A stretch of 44,414 bases of DNA from the NCBI GenBank assembly GCA_026709025.1, contig JAPOTT010000047.1, forward strand, positions 1 through 44,414, in the 5' to 3' direction. This document shows positions 26,745-34,377 of this stretch, in pieces. The DNA comes from a bacterium (GTDB taxonomy: Bacteria > Actinomycetota > Acidimicrobiia > Acidimicrobiales > Bin134). How positions within the stretch are numbered: position 1 is the first letter of the stretch; each line of letters starts with the position of its first letter. A program made the position numbers and the translations under genes. The notes beneath the pieces were generated by a model. It saw only the letters and a program-made list of their open reading frames with translations. It did no database searches and had not been told where the DNA came from.

Positions 26745-28598
26745 CTAGGGGGCTAGTGCCTCGCGGGCTGTAGTGGCTATACCGGTTGCATCTAGGCCGC
26801 AGTCGGCTAGGATTTGGTCGGGTTTTCCATGGGGGATGTACGCATTAGGCACGCCTAGAATCCGGATCGCTGGTGTGTGTCCCTTGCCTCCGCAGTGGGC
26901 CAACTGATGAGCCATAGCACTACCGGCACCCCCTTCACACCAGCCGTCCTCAATCGTTACCACCACCTTGTGAGCAGCAGCATCGGCCAACATTTCTGGA
27001 TCCAATGGCTTGACACAGCGCACATCCCACACCGTGGGCGATACCCCATCAGCAGCCAATAACTCGGCGGCTTTTTCTGCGGATTCCAGCATCTTGCCTA
27101 CCGCCAACAAGCACACATCGGAACCTGCACGCACCTTGCGGCCGCGCAGCCCGCAGCCCACCTGATCTTCGGTAACCGATTTAGCTGCTGTTTTGGGCCA
27201 CCGTATCGCTACCGGCCCGGTGGTTATCTCCAACGCATCATGCAGCATTTGCTGAAGCTCTTGATATGACGAGGGGGCCAGCACAACCATGTTGGGCACT
27301 TTGGTAAGCAGGATCATGTCCAAAACACCGTGATGCGAAGGCCCATCGTCTCCGGTAATCCCAGCTCTATCCAAACAGAACACCACAGGCTGACCGTGAA
27401 GCCCCACATCTAGGTTTACCTGATCGATAGCTCTGGTCAAGAAAGTTGAATAAACAGCCACCACAGGCCGCAAACCACCCATGGCCATCCCCGCAGCAGC
27501 CGTTACCGCGTGCTGTTCGGCAATGCCCACATCAAAACAGCGCTCACCAAATCGTTCAGCAAACGGCAATAGCCCCGTTGAATCAGGCATGGCAGCGGTA
27601 ATGGCCACCAACTCAGGGCGCGCCTCAGCTTCCTTTATCAAAGCATTGGTGAACGCCTCTGTGTAGCTACCCGGCTTAGCGTAAGAGGTGTCGTGCATGT
27701 TCTTTACAGGATCGTTCTCTGCGGGCGCATAGCCCCGGCCCTTTTGGGTAAGCACATGTACCAAACAGGGGCCCTCTAAGTCGGCAACCCGTCGCAGCAC
27801 CTTTTCTAGCTTGGGCAGATCGTGGCCGTCGAAGGGCCCAAAGTAGCTGATGCCTAACTCATCAAACAGCGTGCTAGATTCCACCATCTCCCGCACCGCC
27901 GCTTTGGTTGCCCCCAGCGTGCGCCCAGCCAGATCCCCAACCCAGGGAATATTCTTGAGGGCCTTGCGAAGTTGATTGTCTGTACGCACATAGCGAGGAT
28001 CCATGCGCACCCGCAGCAGGCTCTCGCTCAAGCGAGAAACCGTCGGCGCATAGGAACGCCCGTTGTCGTTCAGCACGATAGTTACATCGCAGCCCGAGTG
28101 TCCGATGTTGTTTAGCCCTTCAAAGGCCATCCCACCGGTGAGCGACCCATCACCCACCACCGCAATCACCCTACGACGCTCATTTCCTGCGGCTTGTTGT
28201 GATGTGGCTAGGCCGTGGGCGTAGCCAAGTGCAGTGGAGGCATGGCTGTTTTCAATCCAGTCGTGAGCAGACTCTGTGCGGCTTGGGTATCCCGATAAGC
28301 CATCGGGCTGGCGTAGTGTGGCGAACTGTTGGGTGCGTCCGGTGAGCATCTTATGCACATAAGCTTGATGGCCGGTATCCCACAAGATGATGTCGTGTGG
28401 TGAGTCAAACACTATGTGCAGCGCCATCGTTAGCTCTACCACGCCTAAGTTGGAGCCTAAATGTCCGCCCGTTTCGTCAACGGTGTTTACGATGAACGCT
28501 CGTATCTCTGTGGCTAGCTCGGCTAGTTGCTCAGAGGTTAACAGACGCAGATCAGCAGGGCAGGTGATCTTGGGAAGGTGGGTGGTGGTGGTTTCCAT
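26745..28598 (-). CDS. dxs: 1-deoxy-D-xylulose-5-phosphate synthase
   Basis: Thiamine-diphosphate enzyme making DXP from pyruvate and glyceraldehyde-3-phosphate, the first step of the MEP isoprenoid pathway. Standard layout: GGHLGSNLGVVELTMALHIVFDSP, DTGHQAYVHKMLTGR, the ThDP-binding VVGDGSLTGGMAFEGLNNIGHSG, KGRGYAPAE, the transketolase pyrimidine domain DVGIAEQHAVTAAAGMA (catalytic Glu), and the C-terminal transketolase domain. The length matches the family. I use ATG 28598; the frame also has an upstream TTG at 28616 (six residues more), and neither has a clear ribosome-binding site. The two membrane-protein genes just upstream on the same strand may share the transcript. It converges on the UvrD gene with 15 bp between. 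Confidence 0.95.
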   Translation of the reverse strand: METTTTHLPKITCPADLRLLTSEQLAELATEIRAFIVNTVDETGGHLGSNLGVVELTMALHIVFDSPHDIILWDTGHQAYVHKMLTGRTQQFATLRQPDGLSGYPSRTESAHDWIENSHASTALGYAHGLATSQQAAGNERRRVIAVVGDGSLTGGMAFEGLNNIGHSGCDVTIVLNDNGRSYAPTVSRLSESLLRVRMDPRYVRTDNQLRKALKNIPWVGDLAGRTLGATKAAVREMVESSTLFDELGISYFGPFDGHDLPKLEKVLRRVADLEGPCLVHVLTQKGRGYAPAENDPVKNMHDTSYAKPGSYTEAFTNALIKEAEARPELVAITAAMPDSTGLLPFAERFGERCFDVGIAEQHAVTAAAGMAMGGLRPVVAVYSTFLTRAIDQVNLDVGLHGQPVVFCLDRAGITGDDGPSHHGVLDMILLTKVPNMVVLAPSSYQELQQMLHDALEITTGPVAIRWPKTAAKSVTEDQVGCGLRGRKVRAGSDVCLLAVGKMLESAEKAAELLAADGVSPTVWDVRCVKPLDPEMLADAAAHKVVVTIEDGWCEGGAGSAMAHQLAHCGGKGHTPAIRILGVPNAYIPHGKPDQILADCGLDATGIATTAREALAP

Positions 28599-28641
28599 AA
28601 AGGTTTGAGTACTCAACGCTACGCGATTTAGCCGTTATCTG

Positions 28642-29454
28642 CTAGCCCGACCTGCGGGTGCTGTCGGTATTGCGCCAACGATGGTAGGCCCAAGCTAGGC
28701 CAGCACCAACAGACAATGCGCCGAGTCCGCCCACAGCATCTAACCAGTAGTGGTTGGCAGTTACTAAGATAGCAAACAGGGTTAGCCATGGATAAGCCGC
28801 CATCGCCACTTTAGATAGCGGGCGGGTAAGGTGTGGCCGTAGCGCCAAAAAGCACCACAGGCTCCACGCAAAGTGCAAGCTGGGCATGGCTGCATATTGG
28901 TTGGATACTTGTTCTACAGCCCCCTCAGTGAACGACCATAACCCGCCTATCTCAGCTACGGTATCCACATAGCCGGTATCAGCCATAGTGCCCCCGTAAT
29001 CTCCGCCCGCAGCTAACAAACGGGGAGGCATAAGCGGGAATAGGGCGAACCCCACAAGGGCCAACCCGGTTGTCATCAAACCGGTGGTACGCCAGAACGG
29101 GTAGTGACGGGGGAAGCACCAGTACAGCCAGATGAGCGCAAAGGCAGTGACAGCAAAATGAAACAGTCCATAAAACAGGTTCCAGAACTGGATAAACCAC
29201 ACCCAGTCAATGAACAGATCTTGCAGCCAGCGCTCAAAGTATAAGCCGATTTTGCGTTCCCATCGGATAATCAATTCGGCGTTGGCTTGGGCTTCGGCTG
29301 GTTCCACAGCAGCCGAGCCGAAAGTGTTGCGGACAGCCGAGTAAATGCCGTAAAAGATGGCTATAACGGCCAGTTCCAGATACCAACGTGGCCTCACGCG
29401 GCTACGTTCAGTTGTTTTGGATTTAGAGCCTTTGCGTCTAAATACGGAAATCAC
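28642..29454 (-). CDS. PAP2-superfamily integral membrane phosphatase/phosphotransferase
   Basis: Type 2 phosphatidic-acid-phosphatase superfamily membrane protein (270 aa), with about six transmembrane segments and an N-terminal basic tail. The active-site halves are AAMPSLHFAWSLWCFLALRP (conserved S-L-H) and VTANHYWLDAVGGLGAL (the catalytic HxxxD motif). The first motif KxxxxxxRP is weak. The layout matches the actinobacterial PAP2_3/inositol-phosphotransferase-like group, which acts on lipid-linked phosphates. The start is GTG 29454, with GAGAG eight bases upstream; 26 bp separate it from the flippase-like gene before it. A role in lipid or glycan carrier recycling at the membrane is inferred from family and neighbour only. 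Confidence 0.8.
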   Translation of the reverse strand: MISVFRRKGSKSKTTERSRVRPRWYLELAVIAIFYGIYSAVRNTFGSAAVEPAEAQANAELIIRWERKIGLYFERWLQDLFIDWVWFIQFWNLFYGLFHFAVTAFALIWLYWCFPRHYPFWRTTGLMTTGLALVGFALFPLMPPRLLAAGGDYGGTMADTGYVDTVAEIGGLWSFTEGAVEQVSNQYAAMPSLHFAWSLWCFLALRPHLTRPLSKVAMAAYPWLTLFAILVTANHYWLDAVGGLGALSVGAGLAWAYHRWRNTDSTRRSG

Positions 29455-29480
29455 ATCTGCTCTCAGCTACAGCAGTTCGC

Positions 29481-30470
29481 CTACAGCAGTTCGCGGCGGG
29501 CTCGCTGGTAGCGTCTGCCCCCAAAAACCAGCGCTGGCAAGCCCACCAAGCTAGACACCAAGGTTAAAAAGTAAATCAGCAAGCCCATCGCAATGGCTCG
29601 TTCATCTATCACACCGAGGTCGGTAAGAAACAGCACCAGCGCACCTTCTCGCAAACCTAAGCCTCCCAACGCTATCGGCAATACTTGGATCATGAGCACC
29701 GCAGGCACAAATGCTATCAAAGCGGCAATGCTCAGCCCGTCAATGCCCACCACTTTGGATGCACACCCCGCAGCTGCTATCAGCGCTGCTTGATAGAAAA
29801 AGGCGGTGGCCAGCACACGCCCCGCATTGCGGGGTTTGGCCCGTAGCTCATCGATGCCGGTGTGCAGGCCGTTCACGAAGCGCACCCAGCCTTGTCGTCT
29901 GCTTACCAAGTCGCCAAAGCGCTGGTTGCCCACAAGCGCCATGATGGCCACCAGCGCCAATAGCGTGACCCCAGCGGTAATGGCGGCAACTCGCGATGGC
30001 GCGCCCAAGCTGCGTAGTTCTGCGTCTAGCATCAGACCCACCAAAGTGAACACCGGCAGCACTATCCATCCGGTGAGACGCTCCAGCATTACCGATGCGA
30101 AGCTGCGGGGGCCGTCGCCAGTGTCGTTAGACAGCCTAGACATGCGTAGCACATCACCGCCCACGGTGGTGGGCACAAAGTTGGAGATGAACAAGCCCGC
30201 CATGTAGTGCGAGAACATTCGCCGCCGTCGCTCATGTACACCTAGCGTGCGCGCTACCTCATACCAGCGAGCCGTGGCCAACACGTTGGCACTCACGGTT
30301 AGTGCGAGGGCACTTAGCAGCCACCATGGGGTAGCTGAGTTAACTTCTGGCCACAGCTCTTCGGCATTAAAAGACGGAGCACGCCATACCAGCAACACCA
30401 ACAAGGCCACGCTCATGGCTACCCGCAAAAAAAAGCCGAACGCGCGTCGAACTCGGCGATGCTCAGACAA
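29481..30470 (-). CDS. LPG_synthase_TM / UPF0104 family membrane protein (flippase-like)
   Basis: Polytopic membrane protein (329 aa) of the AglD/MprF transmembrane family (lysylphosphatidylglycerol synthase TM region, without the aminoacyl-transferase domain). It has about eight hydrophobic segments. Conserved marks are FNAEELWPEVNSATPWWLLSALALTV, ANVLATARWYEVARTLG, FSHYMAGLFISNFVPTTVGGDVLRM (the F-x-P-T-x-x-G-G-D-x-x-R motif is diagnostic) and LPIALGGLGLREGALVLFL. TTG start at 30470. It is the first gene of a minus-strand trio with PAP2 and dxs. Family members are thought to move or modify lipid-linked molecules; the actual substrate is unknown. The 236 bp upstream (30471-30706) separates it from the divergent lipoprotein gene. 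Confidence 0.8.
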   Translation of the reverse strand: MSEHRRVRRAFGFFLRVAMSVALLVLLVWRAPSFNAEELWPEVNSATPWWLLSALALTVSANVLATARWYEVARTLGVHERRRRMFSHYMAGLFISNFVPTTVGGDVLRMSRLSNDTGDGPRSFASVMLERLTGWIVLPVFTLVGLMLDAELRSLGAPSRVAAITAGVTLLALVAIMALVGNQRFGDLVSRRQGWVRFVNGLHTGIDELRAKPRNAGRVLATAFFYQAALIAAAGCASKVVGIDGLSIAALIAFVPAVLMIQVLPIALGGLGLREGALVLFLTDLGVIDERAIAMGLLIYFLTLVSSLVGLPALVFGGRRYQRARRELL

Positions 30471-30706
30471 GCCAGCGCCTAGCGTTTATCATGGACTTCA
30501 GATACACACACGCAGGGGTGCAAAAAGCCATCTTATATAGCATTCAAACAAGGTTATTGTCCCGACTTGGTATGGTTGAACTTGGTCTGGTTGAGGTTGC
30601 GCCTTTGTTTTGTCCATAATCCATGGTAATGGCGCAATTTAGAATAGGTTGTTGATGTGTTTAACGATGTGGTTAGCAGTGAAGTGACCCAACTTGGAGG
30701 TTATAG

Positions 30707-32329
30707 GTGAGAGCGCGTGCGTTTGCGGTGTTAGCGGTTTTGTTGTGCTTAGTGGGGGCAGCGTGTTCCAGTGAGAGCAACGATGATGGTGTAATCACAG
30801 CACAAAATGCTACTTCAGCCCCCACAGGAGTGGCTACAGATGAGGCTGATCCTGCATCGGACACAAACGGTGCTACAGGCTCTGAAGGTGCATCAGCAGC
30901 AACCGGCGATGTGTCCGGCACTTCTGAGCCCACAGATACCAACGGCACAGAGCAGGCAGGGCAGTCGAGCGAACAGGGTGAAGATGACGAACAGGGTGAA
31001 CAGCTAGTGTCTCAAGCAGACCTCGGTAGCGCAGTTCTGACAATACTCTCCTCAGATGCCGGTTTGCCAGAGTCCATCACAGATAGCCAGATTGAGTGTT
31101 TGGCAGATAGCGTAGCTCTTTCGCTAGAACCCCAGCGCATAGCTGAGTTAGCTATCAACGAAGCAACCCTGCGTGAGGCGTATAACACAGGCGGGTCGTT
31201 TTTGCTTGGAGACCGTTTTGGGATCACCGGATCTGAGCAAGACAAGCTTGTAAATAGTGCAACAGCTTGTGCAGATTGGCGGGGAGTGCTCACAGATACC
31301 ATGACCGCTCTTGCGGCACCCCCTGAGGTGGCTTCGTGCTACGGCGAGGAGGTGTCTACAGAGGGGATTGGGTTTTTAATTTCCGGGCTCTTCATAAGCG
31401 CCGAGGGCTTGCTAGATGGACAGACAGACAGCGCTAGCGAGGAGATATCTAGGCTTCTGAGAGCGTGTTTTGACCTTAGGGATTTCCTGTTCGACAGCTT
31501 AGTTGCACAGCAGGGTATCTCTGTTGAATCTGCACAGTGTGTAGTAGACAACATGTCTGATGAGCTTGTTGATGCTTATTTAGATTTAGACCCGAGCAAT
31601 CAAGAGGCCGCAGCCCCTATATTTGCCGAACTGCAGGATATCCAAAGCCGCTGTTTCACCGAAGAAGAACTAGAGCAGCTCAACGATGCCACCAGTTCTG
31701 CCAGTTCTGTGGCAGGGGATTCCTTTGAGATGTCTGTGGGGTCGCAGCCGTGTCCGCTAGAAGATGGTTCAGGGCAACAGATGTTGGATTTTGACGGCGC
31801 TCAGCCCATGTGTTTGGACACCTCTAAGGAGTATACGGCGGTTTTTGATACCACTGCTGGTGAGATGCGGGTGGTGCTCGATACCGAAAGTACCCCCGTT
31901 ACAGCCAACAACTTTGCGGTGCTAGCGCGGTATCGCTATTACGATGACACGCTGTTGTTCCGCACCGATCCCAGCATCGGCATAATTCAGGGTGGTTCGC
32001 CTCATACCAATTCGCCAGCCGACCCAGGGCCGGGCTACACGATTGTTGATGAGGGCTCTGGTTTTACTTATGAGCCGGGTCAGATTGTTATGGCTCGCAG
32101 TGGGGCTCCTAACAGTGCGAGCGCCCAGTTCTTTTTTGCGGTCAACGAGGACACTGTTTTGTTGAACGGTCAGGGTACCTATGTGGTATTTGGGCAGATG
32201 GATGCCCAGAGCTTGGAGGTGGCCGAGGCTATTTTGGCTAGTCACGCAGATCAGCCCGAAAACCCGCTGGGTGGGGCACCTAACCCCCCTGTTACCGTCA
32301 ACTCGGTAACTATCACAGAAACCGGCTAG
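30707..32329 (+). CDS. Lipoprotein with Ser/Glu-rich region, repeated Cys-domain and C-terminal cyclophilin
   Basis: Exported lipoprotein (540 aa). A signal peptide, AVLAVLLCLVGAACSSESND, ends in a lipobox with Cys at residue 22. Residues ~25-105 are a low-complexity Ser/Thr/Glu/Gln stalk. Two or three copies of a small domain (~70 aa) follow, each with SxxCVxDxxxxxL and later a Cys; the best copy is VESAQCVVDNMSDELVDAYLDL...FAELQDIQSRCFTEEELEQL. The last ~170 residues are a cyclophilin-type peptidyl-prolyl isomerase: TPVTANNFAVLARYRYYD, IIQGGSPHT, GQIVMARSGAPNSASAQFFFAVN. GTG 30707 has GGAGG six bases upstream. It probably assists folding of exported proteins. The next gene encodes a lipoprotein built from a single copy of the same small domain. 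Confidence 0.82.
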   Translation: MRARAFAVLAVLLCLVGAACSSESNDDGVITAQNATSAPTGVATDEADPASDTNGATGSEGASAATGDVSGTSEPTDTNGTEQAGQSSEQGEDDEQGEQLVSQADLGSAVLTILSSDAGLPESITDSQIECLADSVALSLEPQRIAELAINEATLREAYNTGGSFLLGDRFGITGSEQDKLVNSATACADWRGVLTDTMTALAAPPEVASCYGEEVSTEGIGFLISGLFISAEGLLDGQTDSASEEISRLLRACFDLRDFLFDSLVAQQGISVESAQCVVDNMSDELVDAYLDLDPSNQEAAAPIFAELQDIQSRCFTEEELEQLNDATSSASSVAGDSFEMSVGSQPCPLEDGSGQQMLDFDGAQPMCLDTSKEYTAVFDTTAGEMRVVLDTESTPVTANNFAVLARYRYYDDTLLFRTDPSIGIIQGGSPHTNSPADPGPGYTIVDEGSGFTYEPGQIVMARSGAPNSASAQFFFAVNEDTVLLNGQGTYVVFGQMDAQSLEVAEAILASHADQPENPLGGAPNPPVTVNSVTITETG

Positions 32330-32349
32330 CGGCCTGTATTTTTGCAAGC

Positions 32350-32412
32350 CTGTGGTTTAGCCGATCGCGCCTGTGGTTTAGCCTGCCGGTGGTTTAGTCG
32401 ATCACGCCTGTA
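32350..32412. repeat. Threefold imperfect tandem repeat, GTGGTTTAG core
   Basis: GTGGTTTAG occurs at 32352, 32373 and 32389 in the gap between the two lipoprotein genes. The first and third copies are followed by (C/T)CGATC(G/A)CGCCTGT; the middle copy has a shortened, altered tail. The unit is about 21 bp. It could be a decayed regulatory repeat or replication slippage; I see no protein-binding motif I can name. Confidence 0.6.
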
Positions 32413-32506
32413 GCCTTTGGGCGGTTGGCTAGCGAAAATTGTCTGGGAACCTTTAGCTGCTCTCATGTGTCGTAGCAGTAAATGTAATTTTCCTATGGAG
32501 GTTGAA

Positions 32507-32965
32507 ATGAAATTCGTACAAGCAATGGGGTTGGCAGTGGTCTTGTTGTTGTGTGTTGCGGCCTGCAATAACGACAGCCAAGACAATGCCTCATCTAGCG
32601 TTGCAACATCTGTGGTTGCTGAGGCCGAAGCTCCTGCGGCTACACAGACTTCTGTGGTTGAGCAGGCCCCAGAGCCGCCCCAAACAGAGATGGACGATCA
32701 AGTACTCTCCGATCAGATGCCATCGCTTGATCAGTTCCGTAACTTCGTAATGACCGGTTTGATTGAAGAGAACGGGGTGTCTGAGGCCAGCGCCCAATGC
32801 GTGGGCGACAACATTTCCGAAGATCTGTTCGAAAGATACATGGTTGCCGACTTAGACAATGCCGAGGCCGCTCAACCAGTCTTTGCCGAGCTATTTCAGA
32901 TTCAGTCCAGCTGCCTCACACCAGAAGAGCTAGAGAAGATGGGCATCGCCCCCGCAGACGGCTAA
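32507..32965 (+). CDS. Small lipoprotein, paralogue of the Cys-domain in the preceding gene
   Basis: Exported lipoprotein (152 aa): MKFVQAMGLAVVLLLCVAACNN is a signal peptide with lipobox Cys, followed by a Ser/Ala/Glu/Gln-rich stalk and one small domain at the end. The domain FVMTGLIEENGVSEASAQCVGDNISEDLFERYMVADLDNAEAAQPVFAELFQIQSSCLTPEELEKMG parallels the copies in the cyclophilin lipoprotein: SAQCVxDNxSxxL, then EAA(A/Q)P(I/V)FAEL, xIQSxC(F/L)T, EELE. The two conserved Cys suggest a disulphide. The start ATG at 32507 has GGAGG (32497-32501) five bases upstream; a longer frame to 32417 has none. Its last 103 bp are duplicated, with an early stop, at 33979-34081, on the far side of the toxin-antitoxin pair. 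Confidence 0.78.
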   Translation: MKFVQAMGLAVVLLLCVAACNNDSQDNASSSVATSVVAEAEAPAATQTSVVEQAPEPPQTEMDDQVLSDQMPSLDQFRNFVMTGLIEENGVSEASAQCVGDNISEDLFERYMVADLDNAEAAQPVFAELFQIQSSCLTPEELEKMGIAPADG

Positions 32966-33021
32966 CCTACAGTTAATGATGCTTGCTCTCTGCTGTATTA
33001 AGAGAAAGTGATGAAACCTGT

Positions 33022-33357
33022 TTAACTGTTTTTCGGGATGATTTGAATAGGGATTATGGTTTTTCCCTCGTCTCCTTCAAAAATAGCGTTAATCTGCAAT
33101 GAGGCACCAAGCCCCTGAACGTAGTTGTCGAGAGTGGAGACAAGGATGTCGTCTCCGCGCTCAAATTGGGAGACGGCAGACTGTGTGACTCCCATCGTGT
33201 CTGCTAGGTCGGCTTGAGACAGCTTAAGGATTCCACGGATTTCATGGAGTTCAATCTCGGCCAAGGTTTCCTTGCGAAGCTCCGCTAGTCGTTCTACGGC
33301 ACCGGGCCTAGCGATGATCTGTTCATGTAATTGACGGTAATTTTTTGTTGATGGCAT
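33022..33357 (-). CDS. higA: HigA-like antitoxin, XRE-type HTH protein
   Basis: Putative antitoxin (111 aa) encoded after its toxin, the usual HigBA order. Residues ~25-50 are a leading helix (ERLAELRKETLAEIELHEIRGILK). The HTH_3/XRE domain follows: LSQADLADTMGVTQSAVSQFERGDDILVSTLDNYVQGLG, with the recognition helix TQSAVSQFE. It would bind the toxin and autoregulate the promoter. I start at ATG 33357, which has AAGGAA about 11 bases upstream; the frame runs further to 33447 but would overlap the toxin. 31 bp separate it from the toxin stop. The second, broken pair at 41378-42080 has the same order and similar antitoxin sequence. Confidence 0.82.
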   Translation of the reverse strand: MPSTKNYRQLHEQIIARPGAVERLAELRKETLAEIELHEIRGILKLSQADLADTMGVTQSAVSQFERGDDILVSTLDNYVQGLGASLQINAIFEGDEGKTIIPIQIIPKNS

Positions 33358-33388
33358 TGGATTTGGTTCCTTGTAATTTTGTTTGCAG

Positions 33389-33763
33389 CTATTTTGAATT
33401 TGGGTTTTCAAGCAACCCTTCGGTGTACAGTTCTTCAATGTAAGCATCGTATAGATCGTCGGCTTGGGGGATTGCCAATTGGTACCAATCTTTCCACTGT
33501 CTAGACTTATTTCCTCCGAGCAACAAGATCACGTGTCTTCGCGGGTCGAATGCGAACAAGACCCGAAGGTCTCCATCCTTTGAGGCTCGTAGTTCTTTCA
33601 TGTTGGTGTGGCGAGACCCCTCTATCTTACCAACCACTGGTCGTTTGAGGTTTGGGCCGTGCTCTGCAAGCAGTAGCACCCTGTTGTCAAGCATTTCCTG
33701 TTGGGCGTGGGTGAGGCTGTCCCACCACGTCTGAAACTCGTAGGTGTACTCAATTTCCCACAC
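33389..33763 (-). CDS. higB: HigB/RelE-like toxin (phage-derived Gp49-like family)
   Basis: Predicted mRNA-interferase toxin of the HigB/Gp49-like family (PF05973 type; 124 aa). Conserved stretch: YTYEFQTWWDSLTHAQQEMLDNRVLLLAEHGPNLKRPVVGKIEGSRHTNMKELRASKDGDLRVLFAFDPRRHVILLLGGNKSRQWKDWYQLAIPQADDLYDAYI. The MKELR and R(V/I)LFAFD segments are the RelE-like core. GTG 33763 lies seven bases after a TATACT -10 box (33770-33775 on the minus strand), so the message is probably leaderless. A CTTAAC/TTAACT -35-like site lies about 17 bases further up. The pair sits between two copies of a 103-bp lipoprotein gene end and 0.9 kb upstream of the type I-G cas operon. Confidence 0.85.
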   Translation of the reverse strand: MWEIEYTYEFQTWWDSLTHAQQEMLDNRVLLLAEHGPNLKRPVVGKIEGSRHTNMKELRASKDGDLRVLFAFDPRRHVILLLGGNKSRQWKDWYQLAIPQADDLYDAYIEELYTEGLLENPNSK

Positions 33764-33769
33764 CCCCTT

Positions 33770-33797
33770 AGTATAAGTTGAATGTTATAGTAGTTAA
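33770..33797 (-). promoter_or_regulatory. Promoter of the HigBA-like pair
   Basis: On the minus strand, TTAACT (33792-33797) and TATACT (33770-33775) lie 16 bp apart. TATACT ends six to seven bases before the toxin GTG, which places the expected transcription start at or beside the start codon, so a leaderless mRNA is likely. Confidence 0.5.
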
Positions 33798-33851
33798 GAC
33801 TTATATCTTGCTCAAAGTTGTATAACCACCCGAGCGCTAGATTACGAGGGC

Positions 33852-33869
33852 CGGGGTGTTCACCCCGGC
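33852..33869. promoter_or_regulatory. Perfect palindrome CCGGGGTG-TT-CACCCCGG
   Basis: An 18-bp perfect inverted repeat with a two-base centre stands about 90 bp upstream of the toxin start. It is too GC-rich for the surroundings and has no T-run after it on either strand. It could be an operator or a remnant mobile-element end. The rest of 33776-33978 holds nothing I recognise. Confidence 0.45.
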
Positions 33870-33978
33870 AACAAGCAGGTGGGAAGTCGCTTGGTCGAGG
33901 GTAGCTCCCCGACTTTCGTCAAACGTGGGTGTCTACAGTTATGCATTTACCCGTTGCTCGGGTGTTTATTTACGATCT

Positions 33979-34081
33979 CGAGGCCGCTCAACCAGTCTTT
34001 GCTGAGCTATTTCAGATTTAGTTCATCTGCCTCACACCAGAAGAGCTAGAGAAGATGGGCTTCGCCCCCGCAGACAGCTAA
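33979..34081 (+). pseudogene. Duplicated 3' end of the small lipoprotein gene (decayed)
   Basis: This 103-bp stretch aligns without gaps to 32863-32965, the last 34 codons including the stop of the upstream lipoprotein gene. It starts CGAGGCCGCTCAACCAGTCT and ends at an equivalent TAA. Differences include an early in-frame TAG (CAG ATT TAG) where the gene reads CAG ATT CAG. The two copies flank the HigBA-like pair as direct repeats, which points to insertion or duplication around that module. There is no start codon or ribosome-binding site, so this is a remnant. Confidence 0.85.
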
Positions 34082-34301
34082 CTCACCACTCTGGCCATGT
34101 AGCACCCACCCACCCCACAATCCTATCTATGGTGAGTTGTAACGAAACAGATAATGAAGCCACCACGAGTCGACTGCATGCCTTTGGGTTAGGAGCAGTT
34201 ACAAACGCAGACGAAGCTCGGGCCATCGAGTGTCAAAGCCAACTCGTGTCCCACATATCACAGCTACCGGGCACCGTAGTCGGGCTATTCGTCGGAAAAT
34301 A

Positions 34302-34330
34302 TTGTAAGTTGGTGATGTCATTACTATACT
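34302..34330 (+). promoter_or_regulatory. Sigma-70-like promoter upstream of the crRNA-like unit
   Basis: TTGTAA (34302-34307), a 17-bp spacer and TATACT (34325-34330) form a good promoter on the plus strand. The expected transcription start is near 34337, which is the first base of the match to the pseudo-spacer. A second TATACT follows at 34354-34359, seven bases before an ATG (34366), but its -35 region (AACTTG, or TTGATT at 14-bp spacing) is poor. This region probably drives whatever the crRNA-like unit controls. Confidence 0.6.
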
Positions 34331-34333
34331 AAC

Positions 34334-34371
34334 TTGATTGGAGCTTTAGCGACTATACTAAACATATGGTA
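34334..34371 (+). promoter_or_regulatory. Predicted crRNA-like guide target site with TTG PAM
   Basis: TTG (34334-34336) precedes ATTGGAGCTTTAGCGACT (34337-34354). The spacer at 34535 begins ATTGGCGCTTTGGCGACT. Sixteen of 18 positions agree, and the two differences fall at positions 6 and 12; beyond 18 the match ends. TTN is, from memory, the PAM selected by the I-U/I-G Cas4-Cas1 of Geobacter. Binding here would cover the expected start site of the promoter at 34302-34330 and the second -10 box. Confidence 0.75.
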
Positions 34372-34377
34372 AGATGA
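34366..34377 (+). other. Three-codon minigene candidate (ATG GTA AGA TGA)
   Basis: A start, two sense codons (the last is AGA) and a stop lie seven bases after the second TATACT box, so a transcript could begin at the ATG itself. CreT toxins and phage bar-type minigenes work by trapping tRNAs for rare codons such as AGA, which makes this a candidate toxin element. An overlapping longer frame (34374-34640) runs through the crRNA-like unit and is not believed. This is a hypothesis from position only. Confidence 0.25.

Noticed and set aside
32350-32412. GTGGTTTAG repeats as a mini CRISPR array
   Set aside because: Units are about 21 bp or less with no distinct spacers; a simple imperfect tandem repeat fits better.
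32417-32506. Upstream extension of the small lipoprotein (MGGWLAKIVWEP...)
   Set aside because: It would place 30 residues before a perfect lipoprotein signal peptide; GGAGG before ATG 32507 marks the real start.
34129-34332. 67-codon frame MVSCNETDNEATTS...
   Set aside because: No ribosome-binding site, ends inside the promoter region at 34302-34330, and resembles nothing I know. It might be a relic of a longer gene, but I cannot support it.
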